From the NCBI GenBank assembly GCA_038233815.1, contig JBBSVE010000072.1, positions 1-15,694 of the forward strand: a stretch of DNA of 15,694 nucleotides. Direction: 5' to 3'. Origin of the DNA: JBBSVE01 sp038233815 (GTDB lineage Bacteria; Pseudomonadota; Alphaproteobacteria; Rhodobacterales; Rhodobacteraceae). Position numbers and translations under genes: made by a program. The notes under the pieces are model-generated. The model saw nothing but the letters and a program-made list of their open reading frames with translations, was not told the origin of the DNA and ran no database searches. Below, in pieces: positions 1 through 8,490 of the stretch. Position 1 is the first letter of the stretch; each line of letters begins with the position of its first letter.

Positions 1-251
1 ATCAGCGCCTTTGCGCCGTCCGGCACCGCGCCGGTCCCCAGAAGCACCGGTTGATCGCCGTCGGACATGCCGCGCTCCCGCCCGTGGGGCAGAAAGCCGT
101 CCGCCGGAACCTCCCAGAGCCGCGCATCGAGCCGGTCCAGCGCGGCATTATCCGTCCCGCGCACCATCACCCGCCACCCGGCGCTCAACGCACGCATCAA
201 AAGCCCCGCCGCCGTCTCCTCCAGCCCGGACGCGGTCAGATGGTAGAACAT
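1..251 (-). CDS. holC: DNA polymerase III subunit chi (partial, N-terminal part only)
   Basis: Chi is an accessory subunit of the DNA polymerase III clamp loader. It binds psi and links the replisome to single-strand binding protein. The visible part begins MFYHLT and contains a GWRVMVRG stretch, a LDARLW stretch and FLPHG followed by DQPVLL, the usual landmarks of the chi family in Rhodobacterales. About 83 residues are seen, against roughly 150 for the family, because the gene leaves the window at its 3' end. I chose the ATG at 251 because GGAGG lies at 267-263, a normal ribosome-binding distance. An in-frame GTG at 263 would add four residues and cannot be excluded. The gene starts just after the pepA stop on the same strand, so the two are probably co-transcribed, which is the common arrangement in this group. 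Confidence 0.82.
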   Translation of the reverse strand, partial: MFYHLTASGLEETAAGLLMRALSAGWRVMVRGTDNAALDRLDARLWEVPADGFLPHGRERGMSDGDQPVLLGTGAVPDGAKAL

Positions 252-268
252 CGCGACGCCCACCTCCG

Positions 269-1741
269 TCAGACCTCGAAGCGGTCCCTGATCAGCCGGT
301 CGAGCGCCATGACCCCCCAGCCTGTCGCCCCCTTCGGCGCCAGCGTGCTGTCGGCCTTCAGAAGCGCCGTGCCCGCGATGTCGAGATGGCACCACGGCAC
401 GTCGTCCTTCACGAACCGCTTGAGGAACTGCGCCGCCGTGATCGACCCGCCGTCGCGCCCGCCGACGTTCATCATGTCCGCGATCCGGCTCTTCAGCTTC
501 TTGTCATAGGCCTCGCCCATCGGCAGCCGCCAAGCCCCCTCGCCCTCCGCCTTGGCGGCCTTCAGGAACGCGTTGCACAGATCGTCATCGTTGGAAAAGA
601 CGCCTGCATTCTCGTGCCCCAGCGCCACGATCACCGCCCCCGTCAGCGTTGCGAGGTCGATCATGCCGGTGGGCTTGAACCGCTCCTGCGCATACCAGAG
701 CACATCGGCCAGAACGAGCCGCCCTTCGGCATCGGTGTTGATGACCTCGATCGTGTCGCCCTTCATGGAGCGGACCACGTCGCCGGGCCGCTGCGCGCGC
801 CCGTCGGGCATATTCTCCACCAGCCCGACCAGCCCCACGACGTTGGCGCGTGCCTTTCGCAGCGCCAGCGTGCGCATCACGCCCGCGACGACGCCAGCGC
901 CGCCCATGTCCATCGTCATCTCCTCCATCCCGCCCGCGGGCTTGATGGAGATGCCGCCGGTGTCGAACACCACGCCCTTGCCGACCAGCGCGAACGGCGC
1001 CTCATCGCCGCCGCCCTTCCATTCCATCACCACGACCTTCGACGGACTTTCCGATCCCATCCCGACACCCAGAAGCGCCCGCATCCCGAGCTTCTCGAGG
1101 TCGGCCTCCTCGAGGATCTCGACCTCCAGCCCCAGTTCCTGCATCGCGGCAAGACGGGCGGCGAAATCGTCGGTGGTGAGCACGTTCGCAGGCTCGTTCA
1201 CGAGATCGCGCGTGAAGAACACGCCTTCAACCAGTGCCGCCAGCGGTGCCGCCGCAGCGGCCGCGGCCTCGGGGTCCTTCACCATCAGCGTGACGGGACC
1301 GCGCGGGTCGGGTGCCGCGCTCTTGTGGGCCGAGAAATCATAGGCGCGCATCGCGATCCCGAAGGAAAGGTCCGCCGCGCGCTGAAGGCTTCCTGCGAGC
1401 ACCATGACGCCGTTCTGCCCCACGGTGGCCCCGATCGCGGCCCCGGCCTTGCGCGCGACGCCCGCATCGGCACGGGGATCAGCCTTCACCACCTGCACCG
1501 CCTCCGCCATCAGGCCCGCGGGATAGGCGAGATCCATCGCCTCCCCCGGCTTCAGCTTGCCCCACGCATCGGAGCCAAGACACCGCCCGAGCGCCCCCTT
1601 CGTCAGCCGGTTGATGCGCCGCGCGGAGGGCGACTGCGCCTCGGTGGCGCCCGATGGAACCAGAATGGCGATGCGGCCCGGAAAGGCGGCCAGCGCCTCG
1701 AGATCGGTGGCGTCGAACTTGATCGGCAGCGGCTCTGTCAT
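269..1741 (-). CDS. pepA: Leucyl aminopeptidase (M17 family)
   Basis: This is a cytosolic aminopeptidase that removes N-terminal residues from peptides with two divalent metals (Zn or Mn) per active site. It has 490 residues, normal for the family. The C-terminal catalytic domain holds the M17 signature NTDAEGRL at residues 335-342. By alignment with E. coli PepA at a constant offset of 15, the metal ligands are K255, D260, D278, D337 and E339, and the catalytic residues are K267 and R341; all are present. The N-terminal domain is more variable and contains a run of seven alanines near residues 159-165. The start is supported by GGAG at 1751-1748, six bases before the ATG. It is divergent from lptF across 160 bp and runs into holC. 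The family also has DNA-binding members (E. coli XerA role), but nothing here shows that activity. Confidence 0.96.
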   Translation of the reverse strand: MTEPLPIKFDATDLEALAAFPGRIAILVPSGATEAQSPSARRINRLTKGALGRCLGSDAWGKLKPGEAMDLAYPAGLMAEAVQVVKADPRADAGVARKAGAAIGATVGQNGVMVLAGSLQRAADLSFGIAMRAYDFSAHKSAAPDPRGPVTLMVKDPEAAAAAAAPLAALVEGVFFTRDLVNEPANVLTTDDFAARLAAMQELGLEVEILEEADLEKLGMRALLGVGMGSESPSKVVVMEWKGGGDEAPFALVGKGVVFDTGGISIKPAGGMEEMTMDMGGAGVVAGVMRTLALRKARANVVGLVGLVENMPDGRAQRPGDVVRSMKGDTIEVINTDAEGRLVLADVLWYAQERFKPTGMIDLATLTGAVIVALGHENAGVFSNDDDLCNAFLKAAKAEGEGAWRLPMGEAYDKKLKSRIADMMNVGGRDGGSITAAQFLKRFVKDDVPWCHLDIAGTALLKADSTLAPKGATGWGVMALDRLIRDRFEV

Positions 1742-1833
1742 GGCTTTCTCCGGCTTTCGGGGCGACGTTTGCGCGAAACCTAGACCCCGGCCCCGCGATG
1801 GTCCAGCCCCGCACCGCGACCTGCATTATCGGT

Positions 1834-1861
1834 TTGCCCGCATCCCGATTTCCGTTAGTCT
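1834..1861 (+). promoter_or_regulatory. Possible promoter for the lptF-lptG-lptD operon
   Basis: TTGCCC at 1834-1839 and TAGTCT at 1856-1861 match the sigma-70 -35 and -10 consensus at 4 of 6 positions each, with a 16-bp spacer. They lie about 40 bp before the lptF start, in the 160-bp gap shared with divergent pepA. In GC-rich DNA such partial matches arise by chance, so this is only a candidate. Confidence 0.3.
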
Positions 1862-1901
1862 GCGCAAAAGTCGTCAAGAACGAATACGGGGGCAAGGGCG
1901 C

Positions 1902-3035
1902 GTGTCGAGATTCGACAGATATCTGCTGTCGCAACTGCTCACGCTGTTCGGCTTCTTCTCGCTGGTCCTCGTGCTGGTCTACTGGCTCAACCGGGCGGTG
2001 GGGCTTTTCGACCGGCTGATCGGCGACGGGCAGTCGGCGCTGGTGTTTTTCGAGATATCGCTCCTGACCCTGCCCAACGTGATCCGGATCGTGCTGCCGG
2101 TATCAGCCTTCGCGGCGGCGGTCTACGTGACCAACCGGCTGACGCAGGATCAGGAACTGGTGGTGATGCAGGCGACCGGCTTTTCCGCCTTCCGGCTCGC
2201 GCGTCCGGTGCTCTGGTTCGGGATGATCGTCGCGGCGATGGTGTTCGTGCTGCACAATTTCATCGTGCCCGCCAGCCGCACGGCATTCGCCGAGCGCACG
2301 TCGGAGATCAGCGCCGACGTGACCTCGCAGCTCCTCGTCGACGGCCAGTTCATGCACCCGAGCGACGGGATCACCTTCTACATCGCCGACCTCACCGACA
2401 CGGGGGAGATGAAGGACGTCTTCCTCTCCGACGACCGGGACAAGGCCGCGCGCGTGATTTATACCGCGAAACGTGCGCTTCTGGTGCAGGACAAGGGGGG
2501 GCCAAAGATCGTGATGTTCGACGGCCTGCGCCAGTCCCTGTCAAGAAAGAACGGCCGCCTGACTATGACGCAGTTCGCGGATTCCACCTATGACATCGGG
2601 GCGATGATGCAGCCCGGCGCGGCGCACGGTCGCGACGTGAACGAGCTTTCGACGTGGGATCTCCTTCACCCCACTGACGCGTTGATGGCGGAGACGGGGG
2701 CCAATCGGGCTGCGTTCATCGCCAACGGAAATTCGCGGATCTCGGGCACACTCCTCACCCCCGCCACGGCGATGATCGGGTTCGCCACGCTGATGCTCGG
2801 CGCGTTCAGCCGCTTCGGGCTGTGGCGCCAGATCGTCGTCGCGGTGGTGATCCTGATCCTGATCCAGATGGTCGACAATGCCGCGACCTCCATGGCCCTG
2901 CGCGACGCGTCCGACTGGCCGCTGATGTATCTCTCGCCGCTGATTGCCAGTGCGGCGTCGCTTCTGCTGCTGTGGCTCGCGCAGCGGCCGCGACGGGCCC
3001 GGCCGCACCTTCACGGCGCGAGCGTCCCTGCATGA
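1902..3035 (+). CDS. lptF: LPS export ABC transporter permease LptF
   Basis: LptF is one of the two inner-membrane permease subunits of the LptB2FG complex, which extracts lipopolysaccharide from the inner membrane and pushes it onto the LptC-LptA bridge. The product is 377 residues with the family layout: transmembrane segments near 11-30, 55-76 and 103-122, a periplasmic beta-jellyroll region of about 160 residues, then segments near 283-302, 308-327 and 340-361. The frame stays open far upstream, but the conserved N-terminus (SRFDRYLLSQL) begins at the GTG at 1902, with G-rich ribosome-binding sequence at 1887-1898. The stop overlaps the lptG start as ATGA, so the two subunits are translationally coupled. 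LptC, LptA and LptB are not in the window. Confidence 0.94.
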   Translation: MSRFDRYLLSQLLTLFGFFSLVLVLVYWLNRAVGLFDRLIGDGQSALVFFEISLLTLPNVIRIVLPVSAFAAAVYVTNRLTQDQELVVMQATGFSAFRLARPVLWFGMIVAAMVFVLHNFIVPASRTAFAERTSEISADVTSQLLVDGQFMHPSDGITFYIADLTDTGEMKDVFLSDDRDKAARVIYTAKRALLVQDKGGPKIVMFDGLRQSLSRKNGRLTMTQFADSTYDIGAMMQPGAAHGRDVNELSTWDLLHPTDALMAETGANRAAFIANGNSRISGTLLTPATAMIGFATLMLGAFSRFGLWRQIVVAVVILILIQMVDNAATSMALRDASDWPLMYLSPLIASAASLLLLWLAQRPRRARPHLHGASVPA

Positions 3036-4126
3036 CGATGACCCGCTATTTCGTTTTGCGCTTCTGCAAGGTCGTTCTGCAGGTGCTGTTCGTGTTCTTC
3101 GGGATCATGGTGCTGATCGACATCGTCGACGAGTTGCAGAAATTCTCGGCCACCGGGCTCGGGCTCACCGATGCGGCGGGGCTCGCGGTGCTCAACGTGC
3201 CCTCGAACCTCTATCGGGTGCTGCCGCTGATCTTCGTGCTGGCGTCGGTCACGCTATTTCTGGCGCTGGCCCGGTCGTCGGAGCTTGTGATCGTGCGGGC
3301 GGCGGGGCGGTCGGGACTGCGCTTTCTGATGGCGCCGGTCGGGGCCGCACTGGCGCTCGGTCTCTTTGCGGTTGCCGTGCTGAACCCACTCGTCGCGGCG
3401 ACGTCGAAGCAGTATGACGCGCTCTATGCAGGCTACGCCAAGGCGGGGAACTCGGTGCTTTCTCTGGATGAAAGCGGCCTCTGGCTCCGTCAGGGGAGTG
3501 CGGAGGGCCAGACCGTCATCAAGGCGGATCGCTCCGGGCTGGAAGGCACGCGGCTCCTGGGCGCCACTTTCCTGATCTATTCGCGCAGCGCCACGCCGCT
3601 GACCCGGATCGAGGCGGAGGAGGCGGATCTCGTCCCCGGCCAGTGGCGACTGAAGAACGCCAAATACTGGGACCTGACCGCGCCCAACCCCGAACTCACC
3701 GCCCGTATGGAGGCCGAGGCGACCCTGCCCTCCGACCTCACACGGGACCGGATCCGGGCAGGCTTCGGCGCGCCGTCGGACATCCCGATCTGGTCGCTTC
3801 CGTCCTATATCCGGCGGCTGGAGCGTGCGGGATTCTCCGCCCGGCCGCACCGCGTGCGGTTCCAGATGGAACTGGCGCTGCCGCTTCTGCTGGCCTCCAT
3901 GGTGCTGGTGGCGGCCGGGTTCACGATGCGCCACGCTCGCTTCGGGCGGACCGGGCAAATGGTGCTGTTTGCGCTGCTGGGCGGGTTCGGGATCTTCTTT
4001 CTGCGCAACTTCGCGCAGGTTCTGGGCGACAACGGCCAGATCCCCGTGGCCATCGCGGCATGGAGCCCGCCGGTCGCGGCTGTCCTCATGTCGTTGGGCC
4101 TGCTCTTGCATCTGGAGGATGGCTGA
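3032..4126 (+). CDS. lptG: LPS export ABC transporter permease LptG
   Basis: LptG is the partner permease of LptF in the LptB2FG lipopolysaccharide exporter of the inner membrane. It has 364 residues, normal for the family, with transmembrane segments near 12-31, 60-80 and 99-121, a periplasmic domain, and C-terminal segments near 279-298, 308-327 and 338-360. The segment RSSELVIVRAAG near residues 81-92 is the cytoplasmic coupling region typical of LptF/LptG permeases, where the ATPase LptB docks. The start ATG at 3032 shares ATGA with the lptF stop; a second ATG two codons later is also possible. The frame is open upstream to 2822, but that part is antisense-free shadow of lptF. Its stop overlaps the lptD ATG by one base. 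Confidence 0.94.
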   Translation: MTMTRYFVLRFCKVVLQVLFVFFGIMVLIDIVDELQKFSATGLGLTDAAGLAVLNVPSNLYRVLPLIFVLASVTLFLALARSSELVIVRAAGRSGLRFLMAPVGAALALGLFAVAVLNPLVAATSKQYDALYAGYAKAGNSVLSLDESGLWLRQGSAEGQTVIKADRSGLEGTRLLGATFLIYSRSATPLTRIEAEEADLVPGQWRLKNAKYWDLTAPNPELTARMEAEATLPSDLTRDRIRAGFGAPSDIPIWSLPSYIRRLERAGFSARPHRVRFQMELALPLLLASMVLVAAGFTMRHARFGRTGQMVLFALLGGFGIFFLRNFAQVLGDNGQIPVAIAAWSPPVAAVLMSLGLLLHLEDG

Positions 4127-6324
4127 TGCGCCCCCTGCCCGGCGCCTGTGGGCCCCGATCCCGCAACCGATTGGCGCGCCTGAAGGCGATTCTGGTCCTG
4201 ACGCTCGCACTGGCGCTCCTGGTCTCGCCGGCCGGGCAAGCGCCGGCGCAGGATCTGGCCTCGTTGGTGGCGGACGCCGTCTCCGTCTCGGGTAATGACA
4301 CGCTGGTCGCGGACGGCAATGTGGAGGTGTTCTACGAGGGCCGCACGCTGCGGGCCAAGCGCATCCTCTACGACAAGTCCACGGACCGGCTGACGATCGA
4401 CGGGCCTATCGTGCTGAAGGACGGAACCGGCACCGTGATCCTCGCGCGTCAGGCCGATCTGGCGGCGGACCTGTCGGACGGCGTGCTGCAATCGGCCCGC
4501 GTCGTGCTGAACCAGCAACTGCAGCTCACCTCGGCAGAGATCATGCGGATCGGCGGCCGTTATACCGCGCTCGGGCAATCGGTCGTGTCGTCGTGCAAGG
4601 TCTGCAAGACCGGGCAAACCCCGTTGTGGGAGATCCGCGCCCAGCGGATCGTGCATGACGAACAGGAGCGTCAGATCTATTTCGACCACGCGCGCCTGCG
4701 GTTCTTTGGCGTGCCGGTGGCCTACCTGCCCCGCCTGCGCATCCCGGACCCATCGCTCGACCGTGCGCGCGGCGTGCTCCGGCCGCAGATCCGGTCCTCC
4801 TCGGTGCTGGGGTTCGGGCTGGCGGTGCCCTATTTCATCCCCCTCGGCCCAAGCCGGGACGTGACGTTGATCCCCTATCTCGCGACCAAGAACGCGCAAT
4901 CGCTGGGGCTGCGCTACCGCCAGGCCTTTCGTGCCGGGCAGGTCGAGTTCAACGGTGCGGTCAGCCATGACAGCACCGGCGAGGACGTGCCCCGCTTCTA
5001 CGGCGTCCTGAACGGCTCCTTCGCGCTGCCGCGCGGCTTCGGGATGAGCTTTTCGGGCACCGTCGTGTCGGACCGGAACTATCTGCGCGACTACGGGATC
5101 TCGACCGCCGACCGGCTCGACAGCCAGATCGCAGTGACCCGGACGCGGCGGGACGAGTATATCGATGGACGGATCATCAACTTCCGCACGATCCGCGCCG
5201 GTGCGCCTAATTCGACGGTGCCGAGCCTCATCACCGACGTGACGCTGGAACGCCGCTTTTCGCCCGAAAGCGTCGGCGGCACCGGATCGGTGTCGCTGCA
5301 GAGCCAGAGCGCCTATCGCTCCTCCGACATCGCCGCGGACCTCAACGGCGACGGCGTGGGCGACGGGCGCGATCTGGCGCGGCTGTCCTTCGGTGCGGAC
5401 TGGCGGCGCAATCTGGTCCTGCCCGCGGGCGTGATGATGGCCGCGCTGACGGAGTTTCGCGCCGACGGCTATGAGATCCGGCAGGACACAGTCTATGGCG
5501 GGTCCAAGTCGCGGCTGCTCGCCGGTGGCGCGGTGGAGTTTCGCTGGCCGCTCGTGCGGTCCGGGCCGACCGGGGCCAGCCACATCATCGAACCGGTCGT
5601 CCAGCTCATGTGGTCGGGCGCGCGCCAAGGCCTGATCCCGAACGAAGACAGCCGGCTGGTGGAGTTCGACGAAAGCAGCCTCTTCTCCTTCTCACGCTAT
5701 CCCGGTCGCGACGCGGTGGAGACGGGCGCCCGCGCCAATGTAGGCTTGGGCTACACCCGCTACGATCCGGCGGGATGGTCGCTGGGCGTGCTTGTGGGCC
5801 GGGTCTACCGCGCCAAGGCCGACGATCAATTCGGCGTGGCGTCGGGGCTTTCGGGTGCGACGTCGGACTGGCTCGCCGCGACGGAGCTGTCGCTGGCCAG
5901 CGGGTTCTCCATGACCAATCGGCTGGTCTTTGACGACGGTTTCAGCCTGACCAAGGCGGAGCTGCGTCTGGCCCTGACGCGGGCGCGCTTCGGCATCAAT
6001 TCGAGCTACGTGATGGTGCTGGCCGACCCGCTGGAGAACCGGGCTACGCGGGCGTCGGAACTGACGCTCAACGGCGGCTATCAGGTCACCGACTTCTGGC
6101 GGGGCGACGTGATCTCGCGCTACGATTTCCAGTCCCAGCGGCTTCAGAGCACCGGGCTGAAGGTCGGGTTCAAGAACGAGTGCCTGAACGTCGACGTTGG
6201 CCTCGCGCGCAATTTCACCTCTTCGACGCAGGTCCGGGCCTCCACCGATTTCACCCTCTCGATCGACCTTCTGGGCTTCGGCGGCAAGGCGCTGTCCGGG
6301 CCGTCGCGAACCTGCCGTGGATAG
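4126..6324 (+). CDS. lptD: LPS-assembly protein LptD (outer-membrane translocon)
   Basis: LptD is the outer-membrane beta-barrel that, plugged by lipoprotein LptE, inserts lipopolysaccharide into the outer leaflet. The product is 732 residues. A signal peptide with hydrophobic core at about 21-34 likely ends APA|QD (41/42). An OstA/LptA-like jellyroll domain covers roughly 45-150, followed by the LptD barrel domain. The mature protein has exactly four cysteines: C157 and C160 in a CKVC motif, C686, and C730 three residues from the end. E. coli LptD also uses four cysteines in inter-domain disulfides, but spaced differently. Residues 405-416 form a DxNxDGxxDxxD calcium-loop motif inside the barrel. 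GGAGG at 4114-4118 and the one-base overlap with lptG fix the start at 4126. Confidence 0.95.
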   Translation: MRPLPGACGPRSRNRLARLKAILVLTLALALLVSPAGQAPAQDLASLVADAVSVSGNDTLVADGNVEVFYEGRTLRAKRILYDKSTDRLTIDGPIVLKDGTGTVILARQADLAADLSDGVLQSARVVLNQQLQLTSAEIMRIGGRYTALGQSVVSSCKVCKTGQTPLWEIRAQRIVHDEQERQIYFDHARLRFFGVPVAYLPRLRIPDPSLDRARGVLRPQIRSSSVLGFGLAVPYFIPLGPSRDVTLIPYLATKNAQSLGLRYRQAFRAGQVEFNGAVSHDSTGEDVPRFYGVLNGSFALPRGFGMSFSGTVVSDRNYLRDYGISTADRLDSQIAVTRTRRDEYIDGRIINFRTIRAGAPNSTVPSLITDVTLERRFSPESVGGTGSVSLQSQSAYRSSDIAADLNGDGVGDGRDLARLSFGADWRRNLVLPAGVMMAALTEFRADGYEIRQDTVYGGSKSRLLAGGAVEFRWPLVRSGPTGASHIIEPVVQLMWSGARQGLIPNEDSRLVEFDESSLFSFSRYPGRDAVETGARANVGLGYTRYDPAGWSLGVLVGRVYRAKADDQFGVASGLSGATSDWLAATELSLASGFSMTNRLVFDDGFSLTKAELRLALTRARFGINSSYVMVLADPLENRATRASELTLNGGYQVTDFWRGDVISRYDFQSQRLQSTGLKVGFKNECLNVDVGLARNFTSSTQVRASTDFTLSIDLLGFGGKALSGPSRTCRG

Positions 6325-6421
6325 CACCGCCGATCCAGCACTTGCCTTGGGCCGTGCCTGCGGTCTACCACGGGAGCGTCCGCCCGCCCGACCGGGGCCG
6401 CCCTTCAAGCCGGGATAACCG

Positions 6422-7618
6422 ATGCCGATGATCCGTCTCGCCGCCCTGCTGTTTCTCGCCCTCGCACCGCTCGGCGCATCGGCGCAGGACCGGTTTTCGC
6501 CGCAGGTCATCGTGAACGGGCAGGCGATCACCCGCTACGAGGTGGCACAGCGCGCACAGATGCTGAAGCTTTTCAACGCGCAGGGCGATCTGCAGCAGCA
6601 GGCGCTGGACGGGCTGACTGACGACAGGCTGCGGATGCAGGCTGCGAAAGACTACAAGATCAAGGTCACGGACGACCAGATCAAGGCCGGGATGGAGGAG
6701 TTCGCTGCCCGCGCCAACCTCACGGCGGACAAGTTCATCGAGGCGCTTGCGCAAAGCGGCGTGGAATATGAGACGTTCCGCGATTTCGTTCGTGCCGGCC
6801 TCATCTGGCGCGAGGTCGTCCGGTCGAAGTTCGTGCCCGGGACCGACGTCAACGACATCGAGGTCGACCGCGCCATATCAAGGATCGAGCAGGCGACGAA
6901 CGTGCGGCTCGAGGTGTCCGAAATCGTGATCCCTATCGTTCCGGGGCAGGAGGCCACGGCGGTCGCGCGCGCGCGCGCAATCCGCGCGCGTATCACCAAG
7001 CCCGGCGATTTCGCGGTCCTCGCGCGGGAAAACTCGTCTGCACCGTCGCGTGCACGGGGCGGCTCCTTGGGCTCCATCGCGCCTGACAGCTTGCCGGAGG
7101 CCGTGCGCGACCGGGTCCGCGCGCTGCAGCCCGGGCAGGTCACGCAACCCACCGTCATCGACGGAACGGTGCGGCTTTATCAGCTCGTCAACGGGTCCGA
7201 GACGCCGGGCGCGAAAGCCCGCGGCACCAAGATTGACTATGCCGAGTTCCTGCTGCCGGGCGATCTTTCGGGTGCTGCGGAGGCACGCAAGATCCGGGCC
7301 TCGGTGGACCGGTGCGACGATCTCTACGGGATCGCGAAGGGTCTGCGCGCAGATCGTCTGACACGGGCGTCCGTGGCGGAGGCGGCCCTGCCCCGTGACG
7401 TGGCCGAACGCGTGGCGCTGCTCGACCCTGGCGAGAGCACGGATTTCCAGCGCGGCACGTCGCGCGTGTTCCTGATGCTGTGTGCACGGGTTCCGAACCT
7501 CGACCCAGCCCCGCAGCGCGAGGTGGTGCGCTCGCAGCTTGTCAACCAGCAGCTTGCCGCGGCGGCGGAAACCTATCTGCAAAAGCTGCGTTCCGACGCG
7601 CTGATCCAGCAGCCCTGA
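6422..7618 (+). CDS. surA: Periplasmic peptidyl-prolyl isomerase/chaperone SurA
   Basis: SurA escorts unfolded outer-membrane proteins, LptD among them, across the periplasm to the BAM complex. The product has 398 residues. A signal peptide (hydrophobic core 6-17) probably ends ASA|QD at 21/22. A SurA N-terminal chaperone domain follows (about 25-155), then one parvulin-type rotamase domain (about 160-257) recognisable by FAVLARENSSAPSRARGGSLG and the later VRLYQLV strand. E. coli SurA has two parvulin domains; the segment after 265 here looks like a second, decayed or divergent one. The start could also be the ATG at 6428. It lies 97 bp after lptD, the largest gap in this run, and 8 bp before rsmA. 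The pyridoxine gene pdxA, usually next, is missing. Confidence 0.92.
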   Translation: MPMIRLAALLFLALAPLGASAQDRFSPQVIVNGQAITRYEVAQRAQMLKLFNAQGDLQQQALDGLTDDRLRMQAAKDYKIKVTDDQIKAGMEEFAARANLTADKFIEALAQSGVEYETFRDFVRAGLIWREVVRSKFVPGTDVNDIEVDRAISRIEQATNVRLEVSEIVIPIVPGQEATAVARARAIRARITKPGDFAVLARENSSAPSRARGGSLGSIAPDSLPEAVRDRVRALQPGQVTQPTVIDGTVRLYQLVNGSETPGAKARGTKIDYAEFLLPGDLSGAAEARKIRASVDRCDDLYGIAKGLRADRLTRASVAEAALPRDVAERVALLDPGESTDFQRGTSRVFLMLCARVPNLDPAPQREVVRSQLVNQQLAAAAETYLQKLRSDALIQQP

Positions 7619-7626
7619 GCGCGCCG

Positions 7627-8475
7627 ATGTCCGCGATCGACGGGTTGCCGAGCCTCGCTTCGGTGATACGCACGCACGATCTGGCGCCGCGGAAATCGCT
7701 GGGCCAGAATTTCATCCTCGACCTCAACCTTACCGCGCGGATCGCGCGTTCGGCTGGCGACCTTACCGCCTGCGACGTGCTGGAGATCGGCCCCGGCCCC
7801 GGCGGCCTGACGCGCGGTTTGCTTGCGGAAGGTGCCCGGCGCGTGCTGGCGTTGGAAAAGGACCCGCGCTGCCTGCCCGCACTGGCCGAGATTGCCGCAG
7901 CCTTCCCCGGCAGGCTCGACGTCATGGCGGGCGATGCCCTGACGCTCGACCCGGTTGGACGGCTGACCCCGCCGGTCCGAATCGTGGCGAACTTGCCCTA
8001 CAACGTTGGCACAGAACTCCTCGTCCGCTGGCTGACGCCGGGGGTCTGGCCGCCGTTCTGGCAGAGCCTCACGCTGATGTTCCAGAAGGAGGTGGCTGAA
8101 CGGATCGTGGCGCGTCCGGGCTCGAAAGCCTACGGACGGCTCGCCCTGCTCGCGCAATGGCGCACCGAACCGCGCATCGTGCTGACATTGCCGCCCGAGG
8201 CCTTCACACCACCGCCAAAGGTCCATTCCGCCGTGGTCCATCTGACACGGCTGGAGGCGCCACGGTTTCCGGCCGACGGGGCCGTGCTGTCTCGGATCAC
8301 GGCGATGGCCTTCAACCAGCGCCGCAAGATGCTGCGGTCCAGCCTGAGAGGGCTTGCGCCCGACATCGGCGCACGACTGGAGGCCGTTGGCATCCCCCCG
8401 ACGGCCCGCGCGGAGGAAATCGACCTCGCGCGCTTTTGCGCACTGGCGCGGGAAATCGCATCAACGGAGGGCTGA
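7627..8475 (+). CDS. rsmA: 16S rRNA (adenine1518-N6/adenine1519-N6)-dimethyltransferase RsmA (KsgA)
   Basis: RsmA dimethylates two adjacent adenines in the 3' terminal hairpin of 16S rRNA using S-adenosylmethionine, a late checkpoint in small-subunit assembly; its loss gives kasugamycin resistance. The product has 282 residues, normal for the family. Motif KSLGQNFILD is at 23-32, the cofactor-binding loop EIGPGPGGLT at 53-62, the acidic GD at 102-103, and the catalytic NLPYNVGTELL (NLPY motif) at 122-132. The ATG at 7627 gives the conserved N-terminus, although the frame is open upstream inside surA. It is the last gene of the plus-strand run and converges on the DUF4167 gene, with only 15 bp between the stops. 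Confidence 0.95.
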   Translation: MSAIDGLPSLASVIRTHDLAPRKSLGQNFILDLNLTARIARSAGDLTACDVLEIGPGPGGLTRGLLAEGARRVLALEKDPRCLPALAEIAAAFPGRLDVMAGDALTLDPVGRLTPPVRIVANLPYNVGTELLVRWLTPGVWPPFWQSLTLMFQKEVAERIVARPGSKAYGRLALLAQWRTEPRIVLTLPPEAFTPPPKVHSAVVHLTRLEAPRFPADGAVLSRITAMAFNQRRKMLRSSLRGLAPDIGARLEAVGIPPTARAEEIDLARFCALAREIASTEG

Positions 8476-8490
8476 CCGGGCTCGTCGCCG

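Noticed and set aside
11..1783. Very long plus-strand open frame (590 codons) opposite pepA and holC
   Set aside because: Its product is R/P/H-rich with no family features, and it lies wholly antisense to well-supported genes. Long antisense frames are expected in GC-rich DNA.
3805..5628. 607-codon minus-strand frame opposite lptG/lptD
   Set aside because: Composition is typical of an antisense shadow, while the plus strand encodes LptG and LptD with recognisable domains.
6325..6421. 97-bp gap before surA considered as a separate promoter or small RNA
   Set aside because: No convincing -35/-10 pair or stable hairpin could be seen; it may simply be an operon spacer.
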